The position numbers and the translations under genes are program-made. Below are positions 53,741-62,848 of a stretch of DNA of 64,000 nt, piece after piece. Position 1 is the stretch's first letter. Every line of letters begins with the position of its first letter. The stretch is taken from contig JASLTG010000002.1 in the NCBI GenBank assembly GCA_030743005.1, positions 95,218-159,217 on the forward strand. The letters are read 5' to 3'. The notes below the pieces were generated by a model. The model was not told where the DNA came from, did no database searches, and saw only the letters and a program-made list of their open reading frames with translations. This stretch comes from Acidimicrobiales bacterium (GTDB taxonomy: Bacteria > Actinomycetota > Acidimicrobiia > Acidimicrobiales > Poriferisodalaceae).

Positions 53741-55024
53741 ACTGTCTGCTGAGTGGTAGTCGCCATCTATGCCTAAATATTCACGTCCCTCATTGCGATA
53801 AAAGGATTCGACTCCCGCTTCGTCCAGAACGTGCAGCATTGATGGAAGTTCAGCGCCTTCAGCGCGAATGCGATCGATAACTCTTCGCGGACCTAGGTGA
53901 TCCAACATTTCGAATGGGCCGTGTACCCAATTGAATCCCCATCGGATGGCGTTGTCGATATTCAACACGTCATCCGCAATTTCAGGTACCAACGCCGCGG
54001 CGTATCTCAGAGTCCCTCCAAACACTTTCCATGCAAGTTCACCCTCGGGAGAGTCGTGGAAGATCACTTCTCCCAGTTCAACTGGTATACCGCCGAGTTG
54101 AGGCTCTTGAGCATCACGCCACTCTTCGTTTACGAGGTCGAAACTTTCTTTGCGTCGTTCGCCGTCATCTGTTTTGCTTTGCCTGTAAAAACCTCCGCCC
54201 GCTTTGCGGCCTAGTTGGCCTCTGTCATGCATCTGTTGCTCGGTAGATGGGAAACTTGTGAATTCCTGACCTATGTCGGCCTCAGGCAAATTGACTGCAA
54301 GGTTCTTTCCTACAAGTTCCATTACATCTAAACCAATTAGATCGATAAGGCCATACAGGCCAGTTGGGGGAAGTCCGACTGGTGCACCCAATACAGCATC
54401 TACGGTCTCTTGATTCATCCCATCGGTGAGGAGGGGCTTAGCTAGATGTAGACCAGAAAGCATAAAGAAACAGCCGATTCGGTTGCCAATGAAATTAACG
54501 GTGTCTTTCGCGTGGACTACTCCTTTTCCAAGCCGACCGGCGCCAAAGTCTGCGAAGGCGGATATGACTTCTTGGTCTGTGTCTTCACCGGGAACCAATT
54601 CGAACAACCGCATTACTTTGACTGGGTTAAAGAAGTGAGTAATCGCAACATCTGAACGAAAGCGTTCTGGCATTCCTTCAGATATCTGTCGTAGTGGAAT
54701 TCCTGAAGTGTTGGAGGAAATGACTGACCCGTCTTTTCGGATCTCTTCTAGGCGGTGAAACAGGTCTCTTTTCACGGCAAGGTCTTCTACGACCGCCTCA
54801 CAGATCCAGTCGTACCCGCTGATCGTCTCAAGATCGGTGTCGACTAGGCCTGTAGTGACTAGGTGGCGATTTTCTTCGTCGACCTGTTGAAGCGCTGCTT
54901 CAACAGTTTCTGTGTTCATATCGAGAATTAGGACTCGACATCCTGCGGCTGCGCTCGCGGCAGCAATGCCTGCGCCCATCGTGCCAGCGCCTATTACTGC
55001 GACTGATTCAATTGATCGGGTCAT
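53729..55024 (-). CDS. 3-hydroxyacyl-CoA dehydrogenase with duplicated C-terminal domain
   Basis: 431 aa. Rossmann domain VIGAGTMGAGIAAASAAAG, catalytic region VAITHFFNPVKVMRLFELV, first C-terminal domain FIGNRIGCFFMLSGLHLA...GLYGLIDLIGLDV, and a second (about 310-420, LRYAAALVPEIADDVLNIDN, then RWGFNWVHGPFEMLDHLG). This equals the dehydrogenase half of FadB/FadN without the hydratase part, so it probably acts on longer 3-hydroxyacyl-CoA. It lies 52 bases after an acyl-CoA dehydrogenase gene. Confidence 0.92.
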   Translation of the reverse strand: MTRSIESVAVIGAGTMGAGIAAASAAAGCRVLILDMNTETVEAALQQVDEENRHLVTTGLVDTDLETISGYDWICEAVVEDLAVKRDLFHRLEEIRKDGSVISSNTSGIPLRQISEGMPERFRSDVAITHFFNPVKVMRLFELVPGEDTDQEVISAFADFGAGRLGKGVVHAKDTVNFIGNRIGCFFMLSGLHLAKPLLTDGMNQETVDAVLGAPVGLPPTGLYGLIDLIGLDVMELVGKNLAVNLPEADIGQEFTSFPSTEQQMHDRGQLGRKAGGGFYRQSKTDDGERRKESFDLVNEEWRDAQEPQLGGIPVELGEVIFHDSPEGELAWKVFGGTLRYAAALVPEIADDVLNIDNAIRWGFNWVHGPFEMLDHLGPRRVIDRIRAEGAELPSMLHVLDEAGVESFYRNEGREYLGIDGDYHSADSSAD

Positions 55025-55076
55025 GATGCACTCCTATCGATGTTCGCTGCATTTGTTCGGACTGTAAGTTTGGTCT

Positions 55077-56228
55077 CTATCGGCCAGTAATTTTTCGGCC
55101 GATGATTTCTTTCATGATTTCGGTCGTGCCGCCATAAATTGTTTGCACTCTGGCGTCGGCGTATGCCCTTGCTATCGGGTATTCGTTCATGAAGCCGTAT
55201 CCGCCGAATAGTTGCAGGCATCGTGTGATGGTTCGAAGCTGCATTTCAGTGCACCACCATTTTGCCTCCGCGGCATCTTCGGCTGTCAATTCGCCTTCAT
55301 TTAGAGCCTGAATCTGGCGGTCAACGAATACCCATGCCATGTCGAGTTCGGTTTTCATTTCCGCCAATTCAAATCGTGTGTTTTGAAAAGATGAAATTTT
55401 TTGTCCGAAAGCTTCGCGTTCGGTGACATATTCAACGGTCCAATTGAACGCGGCCTGCGCCGACGCAGTTCCCGTTATCGCGATCGACAATCGTTCTTGG
55501 GGCAAGTTGTTCACGAGGTTCAAAAAGCCCGAGCCCTCGCCGCCTAAGACATTCTCTTCGGGGACATACAGGTCGTTGAAGAACAACTCAGCTGTGTCTT
55601 GGCTTTTCATGCCCAACTTGTCGAGGTTTCTTCCGCGTTCGAAACCTTCCATGCCTTCTTCGACGACCAACAGTGACATGCCTTTATGTTTTTCTGATGG
55701 GTCCGTTTTTACAGCCGTGATTATCAAATCACTGTTAATGCCGTTGGTAATAAACGTTTTTGATCCGTTTACGACGTAACCATTTCCTTCTCGTATGGCA
55801 CTTGTACCCATCGATGCCAGATCCGATCCCATGGCAGGTTCGGTCATAGCAATGGCGCTCATGAGGTTTCCGTTTACGAGTCCCGGCATCCACCGTTCAG
55901 CTTGTTCTTCGTTGCAATAGTTGATGAAGTACGGCAAACAGACGTCATTGTGCAACGTGATACACATTCCCGATCCGACGACGCCCGCAAGTTGAACTTC
56001 TTCGTTGATGATTGAGTTGTAGCGAAAATCTTGTACTCCACCTCCCCCATATTGTTCCGGTACAGCCGTTCCCAGAAAGCCGTGCGAGCCGGCCTTTTGG
56101 AACATTTCTTTGTCGACTTTCCCGTTCTGTTCCCACTTTTCGTGGTTAGGGACGATCTCTTTGTCAATGAACGATCGAACTGACTCGCGAAACATGTCGT
56201 GTTCTTCGTCGAAAATGATGCGGCGCAT
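55077..56228 (-). CDS. Acyl-CoA dehydrogenase
   Basis: Standard 383-residue ACAD. Motifs: GVVGSGMCITLHNDVCLPYF, AIAMTEPAMGSDLASMGTSA, GSKTFITNGINSDL, FQNTRFELAEM and the end motif LFGGYGFMNEYPIARAYADAR. The catalytic base position near RVQTIYGGTTEIMKEII is in the usual place. The ATG giving MRRIIFDEEH was chosen over an upstream TTG. It forms an operon with the 3-hydroxyacyl-CoA dehydrogenase gene and diverges from a thioesterase gene. Confidence 0.93.
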   Translation of the reverse strand: MRRIIFDEEHDMFRESVRSFIDKEIVPNHEKWEQNGKVDKEMFQKAGSHGFLGTAVPEQYGGGGVQDFRYNSIINEEVQLAGVVGSGMCITLHNDVCLPYFINYCNEEQAERWMPGLVNGNLMSAIAMTEPAMGSDLASMGTSAIREGNGYVVNGSKTFITNGINSDLIITAVKTDPSEKHKGMSLLVVEEGMEGFERGRNLDKLGMKSQDTAELFFNDLYVPEENVLGGEGSGFLNLVNNLPQERLSIAITGTASAQAAFNWTVEYVTEREAFGQKISSFQNTRFELAEMKTELDMAWVFVDRQIQALNEGELTAEDAAEAKWWCTEMQLRTITRCLQLFGGYGFMNEYPIARAYADARVQTIYGGTTEIMKEIIGRKITGR

Positions 56229-56292
56229 GCCTTGACCGTACTGCGTCAAGGTACCCGCCTGCGAGGCCGCTCAGCGCGGTAGCGTTCGGGGG

Positions 56293-56952
56293 ATGAGCAC
56301 CTGGGATGCAGTAGCTGAGGCTGCCAAGTCAGCACGTCGTTTAAACCAAGCTATTTCAGGCCGTCATTTACCGGATGAAGCCTTAGAAGAGATCGCTGAA
56401 GCTATCGAATCTTTAGCGGCTCGTTTTGAGTCCGGTGATGAGAGAAACAAGCTCGACGACATGCTGACTCGCCCTCATTTGGCCGCCATCTATGCGGGCC
56501 AATACACGCCTCTTGACCTTGAGGTTGGAGATGAAATCGAATTTGACCCGTTCTCAATTGCAGGTGGAGATTTGCATCCCGCATCAATCGGGCTGTCATT
56601 TGTGAAGGAATCGGATGAAAGTGTCATGTGTACGGGCACTATTGATCCGATGTTCGCTGGTCCTCCAGAAAGAGTGCATGGGGGTGTTCAAGCGTTAATT
56701 ATTGACGAAGTAATGGGTGCCTTGAATCGAATGCGCGGGCGTCAGGCCTACACCGCTTATTTGAAGGTGGACTACATAGGACCGGCCCCTTTGGTGGTTC
56801 CAGTTACATTTAGGGCGTGGGTCCACAACATTGAAGGTCGCAAAATAATGTTGCGGGGTTCAGGTGATGGACCTGACGGTCGTTTCATGGAAGCAGAAGG
56901 TTTGTTCGTACAACGCCAAGATCAACCGGAGGGTTCTGCGCCAACGCCGTAG
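56293..56952 (+). CDS. PaaI-type hotdog acyl-CoA thioesterase
   Basis: Hotdog domain in the C-terminal part (about 100-200): ERVHGGVQALIIDEVMGALN has the catalytic region (HGG, then Asp) and AYLKVDYIGPAPLVVPVTFRA follows. The first 90 residues are helical and of no clear function. Such enzymes hydrolyse aryl- or acyl-CoA and fit the adjoining beta-oxidation genes. 219 aa. It converges on lysS. Confidence 0.85.
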   Translation: MSTWDAVAEAAKSARRLNQAISGRHLPDEALEEIAEAIESLAARFESGDERNKLDDMLTRPHLAAIYAGQYTPLDLEVGDEIEFDPFSIAGGDLHPASIGLSFVKESDESVMCTGTIDPMFAGPPERVHGGVQALIIDEVMGALNRMRGRQAYTAYLKVDYIGPAPLVVPVTFRAWVHNIEGRKIMLRGSGDGPDGRFMEAEGLFVQRQDQPEGSAPTP

Positions 56953-56976
56953 CAACACCTGGCCCCGATCCGAGAC

Positions 56977-58383
56977 CTATGTTTGTTCCGGTCGTAACGT
57001 TGGGAAAAAGACGACATCTCTAATGCTTGTTTGACCGGTAAGAAGCATCGCTAGGCGGTCCATGCCTATGCCTACACCTCCGGTGGGTGGCAAACCGTAT
57101 TCGAGGGCACGCAAATAGTCTTCGTCCACAAGCATCGCTTCGTCGTCTCCGCCGGCGTTTTGTGCCGCCTGCTCTTCGAAGCGGATTCGTTGTTGTTCAG
57201 GGTCTACGAGTTCGCTGAAACCGTTGCAGAGTTCTCTTCCTGCCAATATTGCTTCGAAACGCTCGGTCATACCTGGGTTGGATCTGTGTTCGCGAGACAG
57301 CGGTGAAACTTCAATCGGATAGTCCGTCACGTAGACAGGGCCCCATAGGGAGCTTTCCGTGGTCTTTTCGTAGATTTCGAGAATCAGTTTCCCTGGTCCA
57401 TAAGCATCTTTTATTGGGATTTCGTGTTCTGATGCGATCGCGCGCAGTTCCTCAATAGGTGTGTCCAATGTCAATGCCATCCCGATGGATTCTTCAATTA
57501 ATTCAGTCATAGTTGCACGCCGCCACGGTTTCGCAACGTTGAGTTCTCTATCTCCCACAGTAAGCACCGTTGATCCGGTGAGTTCGATCGCTAAGTGTTC
57601 GACTAGCTCTTCGACAAGTCGCATTATGTCTTCGTAGTCGGCGTAGGCCTCGTACAGTTCGAGCATTGTGAACTCTGGGTTGTGGCGTGTTGACACTCCT
57701 TCGTTGCGAAAGACGCGTCCGATCTCAAATACTTTTTCGAAGCCGGCGACGGTTAGTCGTTTTAAGTAGAGCTCCGGAGCAATTCGGAGGTATAGATCAA
57801 GGTCGAGCGCGTTGTGGTGGGTAGTGAATGGCTTGGCGTTGGCGCCGCCAGGTATGGGGTGGAAGATGGGGGTCTCTACTTCCATCGCCCCTCGTTCCTC
57901 TAAAAAGGAACGGGTGAGTGAAATCATTCGACTTCTTGTTTGGAAAGCTTCTCGAGCTTCTGGTGTTACCCAAAGGTCAACGTACCGTTGTCGATATCTG
58001 GTGTCGGTGTCACTAATGCCGTGCCATTTATCTGGGAAGGGTCGCCGCGCTTCGGCTAAACGGATCCAAGAGTCGACCCGAACGCTTAGTTCTCCGCGAC
58101 GGGTAGTCATGACAACGCCTGTTACTCCCAGCCAGTCACCGAGATTCAGGTCGCAGAACTCATCAAAGTCTGGGGTGCTTTGGGAGGGTGCAAATAGTTG
58201 GATCCGGCCTGAACCATCATCGAGGGTGCCGAAAGCCAATTTGCCCTGAACCCGTCTCAGCATGAGTCGTCCAGCGATAGTTACGACATCGCTGGTTTCT
58301 TCCCCTGCTTCAAGATCAGCATGCTTCGTTATGAGATCTTGGACTTTGCTGTCGGGGGCAAATTGGTAGGGGATGTCTGCCAT
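56977..58383 (-). CDS. lysS: Lysyl-tRNA synthetase (class II)
   Basis: Charges tRNA-Lys. N-terminal OB-fold anticodon domain (about 50-140: ITIAGRLM-like TIAGRLMLRRVQGKLAFGTL), then motif 1, motif 2 FRNEGVSTRHNPEFTMLELY and motif 3 GLPPTGGVGIGMDRLAMLL. 468 aa is slightly short of the usual 490-500 but complete. The 190-base gap after its start (58384-58572) shows no gene; it contains a T run (58542-58548). Downstream it converges on the thioesterase gene. Confidence 0.95.
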   Translation of the reverse strand: MADIPYQFAPDSKVQDLITKHADLEAGEETSDVVTIAGRLMLRRVQGKLAFGTLDDGSGRIQLFAPSQSTPDFDEFCDLNLGDWLGVTGVVMTTRRGELSVRVDSWIRLAEARRPFPDKWHGISDTDTRYRQRYVDLWVTPEAREAFQTRSRMISLTRSFLEERGAMEVETPIFHPIPGGANAKPFTTHHNALDLDLYLRIAPELYLKRLTVAGFEKVFEIGRVFRNEGVSTRHNPEFTMLELYEAYADYEDIMRLVEELVEHLAIELTGSTVLTVGDRELNVAKPWRRATMTELIEESIGMALTLDTPIEELRAIASEHEIPIKDAYGPGKLILEIYEKTTESSLWGPVYVTDYPIEVSPLSREHRSNPGMTERFEAILAGRELCNGFSELVDPEQQRIRFEEQAAQNAGGDDEAMLVDEDYLRALEYGLPPTGGVGIGMDRLAMLLTGQTSIRDVVFFPTLRPEQT

Positions 58384-58572
58384 GTCTCCTCAACGAAGTT
58401 CGGTTTGTCCAGCACTCCTCGGAATTATGAGAAGTACCCAAGCTTTATGGTGCTTCATGAATTGCTCTAGCGGTGCGATTAACAGAGAAATAAAGAAGAT
58501 CTATTTGGAGATTTTGGCATGCAACATCTCGCACTAAATCATTTTTTTCGAAGATCGTTGCGATGTTTGGTT

Positions 58573-59070
58573 CTATTTCCGAGATTCGAACAAGGTCCAG
58601 TCGCCAAGTCGTTCTATTGGCTGGTCAGCAACTGCGAGCTTCCAGTCATCTGGAAGTAATTCCGGGGCAAGTTCGGCCAGGGGGTAGAGCACAAAAGCTC
58701 TCTCATACATTCGCGGATGTGGGATGGTCAGGTCGGGGTCTTCGAGTTCGAGTTGGCCGTAGAGCAAAACGTCTACGTCGAGGGTGCGTGGCCCCCACCG
58801 TTCCATGCGCACCCGCCCGGCTGATTGCTCGAGGTCTTGGCAAGCGTCAAGCAGGTCGTGGGGACTTAGGTAAGTGTGAATTTCGACGACTAGGTTGAGG
58901 TAGGAGCCTTGAACAGGGCCTCCAACTGGAGCCGTTTCATATAGGCCTGATACGGCATATTTCCCGGGAAGATCATCAACCGCTGCTGCTAGCAGATCGT
59001 GTCGGTCACCCAGGTTGGAGCCGAAACCGAGGAACGCTCTTACCGGTTCAGATGGAGTTCTCTCATTCAT
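58573..59070 (-). CDS. folK: HPPK, 2-amino-4-hydroxy-6-hydroxymethyldihydropteridine pyrophosphokinase
   Basis: Transfers pyrophosphate to the pterin in folate synthesis. Motifs FLGFGSNLGDRHDLLAAAVD, RWGPRTLDVDVLLYG (the HPPK signature) and IPHPRMYERAFVLYPLAELA are present. 165 aa is normal. It overlaps folB by 8 bases. folP is on the other strand several kb away, and no folE is in the window. Confidence 0.95.
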   Translation of the reverse strand: MNERTPSEPVRAFLGFGSNLGDRHDLLAAAVDDLPGKYAVSGLYETAPVGGPVQGSYLNLVVEIHTYLSPHDLLDACQDLEQSAGRVRMERWGPRTLDVDVLLYGQLELEDPDLTIPHPRMYERAFVLYPLAELAPELLPDDWKLAVADQPIERLGDWTLFESRK

Positions 59071-59443
59071 TGGTGTGGCGAACCACTTGAACCGCTGTGA
59101 AGTTGATATCCATTGGGATCGGTGGTCGTATCTTCTTGATCGTTATATCCACCGCAGACACCGGTGTTAATAGGAGTAGTTGATCAGCAATTCGTTGGGC
59201 CAAGTGCTCCAATAGTTGCGCCTGCGATGACAAACAGATCTCGGTTGCAGTTTCTGCCACTGCGCCATAATCGACGGTGTCGGCAAGGTCATCGGATTTA
59301 CCTGCTGCCGATAGATCCGTGTATATGTCGATGTCGAGTTCTATTGGCTGAGGGCGTTCGCGTTCTTCAGGGAGTACGCCGACTATGCACACGACGCGGA
59401 GTCCTCGCAGTTGAATGCAATCACTGTCGGATTGTTGTTTCAC
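59063..59443 (-). CDS. folB: Dihydroneopterin aldolase
   Basis: Cleaves dihydroneopterin in folate synthesis. 126 aa, normal. Motifs: LRGLRVVCIVGVLPEERERP and DTVDYGAVAETATEICLSSQ, with LLEHLAQRIADQLLL and VDITIKKIRPPIP. GTG start. It overlaps the upstream phosphatase-like gene by 4 bases and folK by 8 bases, making one operon. Confidence 0.94.
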   Translation of the reverse strand: MKQQSDSDCIQLRGLRVVCIVGVLPEERERPQPIELDIDIYTDLSAAGKSDDLADTVDYGAVAETATEICLSSQAQLLEHLAQRIADQLLLLTPVSAVDITIKKIRPPIPMDINFTAVQVVRHTNE

Positions 59444-59961
59444 TTACCGGTGTCCTCTTGTTCGTGCTCCATTCCGACAGCTATCTCTACAAGTTCTCTG
59501 CCATGTGGGCCTAATCGTTGCTGAAAGATTCGTTCAGCTAGCGCCGTGACCTGAGGTCCGGTCTCGACCAATCCTGCCCACAAGAGATATGCGGCCATTA
59601 AGCCACAAAGACGTTCTCCGACTTCTTCTTTGTGAACAAGCACTCGCAGTCCTGCAGTCTTAGCGCCCTGAATTTCGGTGAACAGCACTTCCATGTATTG
59701 AGCTAATTGGTCATGGGCCGGCCAAGGTCGATGTCGAAACGGCATGCCCAGTTCTTCGTAATTATGGAGATTGTGGGAACCTGCGATGAGTGAATAGAGG
59801 ACATCGAAGTGGTTTTGGCGAACCCAAATGATCTCTTCTTGACGGCGAACGCGTCGATGGTGTTCCCCGTAGCCGCCGGGGCGCTCGCATATAGCAAGAG
59901 AATCCTTGATAACCCAGGCGAAGTTCCTGGGCTCAATACCTTCTGCCCACTTTCCCTTCAC
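59440..59961 (-). CDS. Phosphatase-fold-like protein with degenerate active site
   Basis: 173 aa. The segment VLVHKEEVGERLCGLMAAYLLWAGLV resembles the HCX5R loop of dual-specificity/tyrosine phosphatases, but the Cys is Lys111 (H110-K111-X5-R117). Upstream, LYSLIAGSHNLHNYEELGMP and FRHRPWPAH also fit this fold's pre-loop region (the general acid loop is uncertain). It is therefore probably a pseudophosphatase or a non-phosphatase relative. It is coupled to folB (ATGA). A function in folate synthesis is not implied. Assignment is by motif similarity only. Confidence 0.5.
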   Translation of the reverse strand: MKGKWAEGIEPRNFAWVIKDSLAICERPGGYGEHHRRVRRQEEIIWVRQNHFDVLYSLIAGSHNLHNYEELGMPFRHRPWPAHDQLAQYMEVLFTEIQGAKTAGLRVLVHKEEVGERLCGLMAAYLLWAGLVETGPQVTALAERIFQQRLGPHGRELVEIAVGMEHEQEDTGK

Positions 59962-60050
59962 GGTCCCCTATCCCGCTAGCGCTGAAACGCTAATGCCCCA
60001 CAGATATTACTTGTCCAATTTTGATGGGGCCACTGAGAGTTACGAGGTGA

Positions 60051-60611
60051 TTATTGTTCGACCGAAGTGTCGTAGGCCCATATATCCCCCAGGTTTCTAT
60101 AACGTTGACCCACGTCAAGTCCATAGCCCACTACCCACACTTGGGGCAGTCGAAAGCCCGCATATTTCACCAGGTCATCGAGATCAGCCTGTTGTTCTTC
60201 ACGGACCAGCAAAGAGCAGAACTCTAGGCTTGCTGGGTTTCTAGCCAGCAATGTTTTTCGTAAATAACGCAGAGTGAGGCCACTGTCGACGATGTCCTCC
60301 ACGATGATGACGTCTCGTCCTTCAATATCATTGTCAAGGTCTTTAATGATTCGCACCACACCGCTATTTCGCGTGGTGCTGCCGTATGAGGAGACTGCCA
60401 TGAAGTCAAGTTCAACAGGCAGATTGGTTGCTCTGGCCAGGTCGGAGACGAAAATAACTCCTCCCTTCAATACCCCAATCAACAGAGGGGTTCGTCCCGC
60501 GTAGTCATCTGAAATCTCTTGTCCTAGATCCTGCACTCGTGCTTCGATTTCGTCGCGGGTTACAAGAATTTCAGTCAGAGCGGGGTCGTCTGTCGGGCTC
60601 AGATCTGTCAC
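60051..60611 (-). CDS. hpt: Hypoxanthine phosphoribosyltransferase
   Basis: Purine salvage: hypoxanthine or guanine plus PRPP to IMP/GMP. The PRPP-binding motif is VIIVEDIVDSGLTLRYL, and LLIGVLKGGVIFVSDL and VWVVGYGLDVGQRYRNL are characteristic. 186 aa. GTG start. It follows tilS by 11 bases, the usual tilS-hpt pairing, but ftsH and folE, which commonly follow, are not here. Confidence 0.95.
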   Translation of the reverse strand: MTDLSPTDDPALTEILVTRDEIEARVQDLGQEISDDYAGRTPLLIGVLKGGVIFVSDLARATNLPVELDFMAVSSYGSTTRNSGVVRIIKDLDNDIEGRDVIIVEDIVDSGLTLRYLRKTLLARNPASLEFCSLLVREEQQADLDDLVKYAGFRLPQVWVVGYGLDVGQRYRNLGDIWAYDTSVEQ

Positions 60612-60622
60612 AGGGTCGGAAC

Positions 60623-61519
60623 CTAGCCGCTTTCGGGAAGTTCTCCGTGTTCTTTCGCCAAGGTTTCAAGTCTTAATTTTCCATTGGTGCGCCTAACCGA
60701 TCTGCCACCTGTTATCTCGGTACCCAGAGCCTCTCCTCGGGCTACTTGAAGAACTCGCTCTACGGATGCCAGATCTGGCGGGTGTTCACCTCTAAGCCAT
60801 GCGCGAATTGCACGACGCGCGAGGGCAATAGGCGCCGAAGCAAGAGCGGTCGCATCGGTGACATCAATTTCTTGAGCCAGCCGGTCAAGTAGATCCGCGT
60901 CCTTATCGGCGATTTCCCCGGCTCGAATAAGTAACGGCACTACATCGCGTTCAGCCACTTCGTTCAATAACGGAAGAATTTCGTGTCGGATGCGGTTGCG
61001 TCGGAATCTTGGATCCTTGTTGGTGGGGTCTTCGACCGGTGCCCAGTCAAATATTTGGCATACCGATTCTGTGTCGGCTCGTCGAAGTTTGATTATGGGG
61101 TGTTGTTCGTCCCCCATTCCCGCTAAAGCATCGGGCCCCGCTCCTCGTAGGAGATGCAGGATGATTGTTTCTGCTTGGTCGTCGGCTGTGTGTCCCGTAA
61201 GGACGTCATCAGGGAGCGCACCAAAGCGCGCTGACCTGGCTCGAGCTTCCAAGTTTGGGCCGTCTTGTAAGGACAAGGTCACAGATCTGAACTTCGCGCC
61301 GACGAGATCGGCGAGTTGTGCAACGTGGTCACTTTCGGCAGAACCATTTGGCCGCAGCCCGTGGTCAACATGGTGTGCGATGAGTTCCTCGCCCGTCATC
61401 GAAGCTAAAATCAGCAGTGCCGAGGAGTCAGCTCCACCTGAAACGGCACAGTGAATTGGGCCGCCGCTAGGGAACGTGCACTGTTCAAAAAATGGGTGCA
61501 GAGAATCATATTTTCCCAT
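60623..61519 (-). CDS. tilS: tRNA(Ile)-lysidine synthetase
   Basis: Converts the wobble C of tRNA-Ile(CAU) to lysidine. The PP-loop is VSGGADSSALLIL, followed by AHHVDHGLRPNGSAESDHVA and LTGHTADDQAETIILHLLRG. About 298 aa from the ATG giving MGKYDSL; an upstream start would run 120 bases back into the DUF2342 gene. The protein is somewhat short and lacks an obvious long C-terminal domain, as in other actinobacteria. Confidence 0.94.
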   Translation of the reverse strand: MGKYDSLHPFFEQCTFPSGGPIHCAVSGGADSSALLILASMTGEELIAHHVDHGLRPNGSAESDHVAQLADLVGAKFRSVTLSLQDGPNLEARARSARFGALPDDVLTGHTADDQAETIILHLLRGAGPDALAGMGDEQHPIIKLRRADTESVCQIFDWAPVEDPTNKDPRFRRNRIRHEILPLLNEVAERDVVPLLIRAGEIADKDADLLDRLAQEIDVTDATALASAPIALARRAIRAWLRGEHPPDLASVERVLQVARGEALGTEITGGRSVRRTNGKLRLETLAKEHGELPESG

Positions 61520-61532
61520 GCGTATACCTCTG

Positions 61533-62585
61533 CTAAGCGACTGGAACTCGTTCCATCCATGCTGTTGGGTTCCGTATTTCAGCCATAGACGGAAGGTGTT
61601 CTGGGTCCTGCCAGATGAGATCAACGGCGCGATCACCACGTTGAGATTCGATTGCGGCGATGAAGTCTTCGCCTGCCTGGTATTGAGCCAGCTTGGCTTC
61701 TAGCCCCATTAGTTTCTGCATTATGCGGCTGACGCCAGTGGCACTATTGCGGCGTTCTTGCATTACTCGATGAAACCGTGGGGCGTGCGGTACGTGTCCA
61801 GCTGCAGCTCGAGACATCGTCACGTCACCGTGTCCCTCGACCAAACTCATCATTCCTCCAACGGAGTCCAGTAGTTCTTTTTGTCGTTCACTGGCAAACA
61901 GTTGTGCTACTCCCCCGTCAGCCAACGGGTCTTCCCCATCGCGTTTCATTTGGACGAAGTCTTGAAGGCCTTGTTTAAGTCGATCAGGGTCCGGTTCGAC
62001 TTCGTCGAGCATCTGGTTCACTAATTCCAAGAAACGAGGTCGGAGCCAAGGAACTCCTGTGAACTGGGAACGATGAGTTAATTCATGCAGAGCTAACCAG
62101 AGTCTGAATTGTTTGGGGTCAAACGCAAATTTCTTTTCGATCGCCAAGATGTTGGGGCCGACGTAATACACAAGATCTTGTTCGTCTCGGTCTTCATCTT
62201 CGGCAAGCAAAAGGTCATATTGGCCTAGGACTCGCCGGGACATCCAACCCAATACAGTGCCTAGTTCCGCTGCGGCAATCTTTCGAGCGATGCCGCTGGT
62301 TGGGTTGGAGTCAGAGGATTCTGCCAACACCGGCCGTAGTAGTCGTCTAAACGAACGAATGTTGGCGTCGATCCAGCCTTCTCGGTCAATCACTTGGGCG
62401 CGTGCCGAACCCTCAGAAGAGATCAGCTTGGTCTCAACCCCAACCAATTCTTCGGCGAGCGGGGTGAACTCAGAGAAGTCTCTGTGTAACGAATCACCTA
62501 AGTAAGAACGAGATAGTGGCTCGTCACCGGCTACGCGGGCCGCGATTCGTTTCGCCAACTCCCAGTCGACGGGTCCGTCCGTCAT
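61533..62585 (-). CDS. DUF2342 zinc-dependent metalloprotease
   Basis: About 350 aa; the zinc motif HExxH is His167-Glu168 to His171 (LALHELTHRSQFTGVPWLR). PNILAIEKKF and the C-terminal AGHVPHAPRFHRVMQERR are also typical of the actinobacterial DUF2342/coenzyme F420 biosynthesis-associated family. The role is unknown. It lies 13 bases ahead of tilS. The ATG giving MTDGPVDWELAKRI fits; longer versions add low-complexity sequence. Confidence 0.86.
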   Translation of the reverse strand: MTDGPVDWELAKRIAARVAGDEPLSRSYLGDSLHRDFSEFTPLAEELVGVETKLISSEGSARAQVIDREGWIDANIRSFRRLLRPVLAESSDSNPTSGIARKIAAAELGTVLGWMSRRVLGQYDLLLAEDEDRDEQDLVYYVGPNILAIEKKFAFDPKQFRLWLALHELTHRSQFTGVPWLRPRFLELVNQMLDEVEPDPDRLKQGLQDFVQMKRDGEDPLADGGVAQLFASERQKELLDSVGGMMSLVEGHGDVTMSRAAAGHVPHAPRFHRVMQERRNSATGVSRIMQKLMGLEAKLAQYQAGEDFIAAIESQRGDRAVDLIWQDPEHLPSMAEIRNPTAWMERVPVA

Positions 62586-62593
62586 CAGCGAAT

Positions 62594-62728
62594 TCAGCGT
62601 TTCGGATAACGAGGGGCTACGACCTTCATTATGTAGCCCGCTATAAGTTGGACCACTCCTAGAACCGTGCCGATAGCTAAAGGTACAGCCAACCAAAAGT
62701 GCCAGACTTGAGCAGCGAGTGCGTTCAT
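62594..62728 (-). CDS. Small single-span membrane protein (44 aa)
   Basis: MNALAAQVWHFWLAVPLAIG begins a 44-aa peptide with one long hydrophobic segment (about 10-36) and a basic tail (APRYPKR). It is 8 bases upstream of the DUF2342 gene on the same strand. A longer in-frame extension would read through the tRNA-Thr gene and is rejected. Function unknown. Confidence 0.55.
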   Translation of the reverse strand: MNALAAQVWHFWLAVPLAIGTVLGVVQLIAGYIMKVVAPRYPKR

Positions 62729-62848
62729 AATGTCATCGTACCCAACAGTCTCGAATAGAACCCAACTCTTGGAGCAGGTTCCCTCAAAATCGGCTGTGGA
62801 GCTTTGGCCTTGTCGCGAAGGGCTGGTGGTAGCGTCGGTTGGGTTAGC

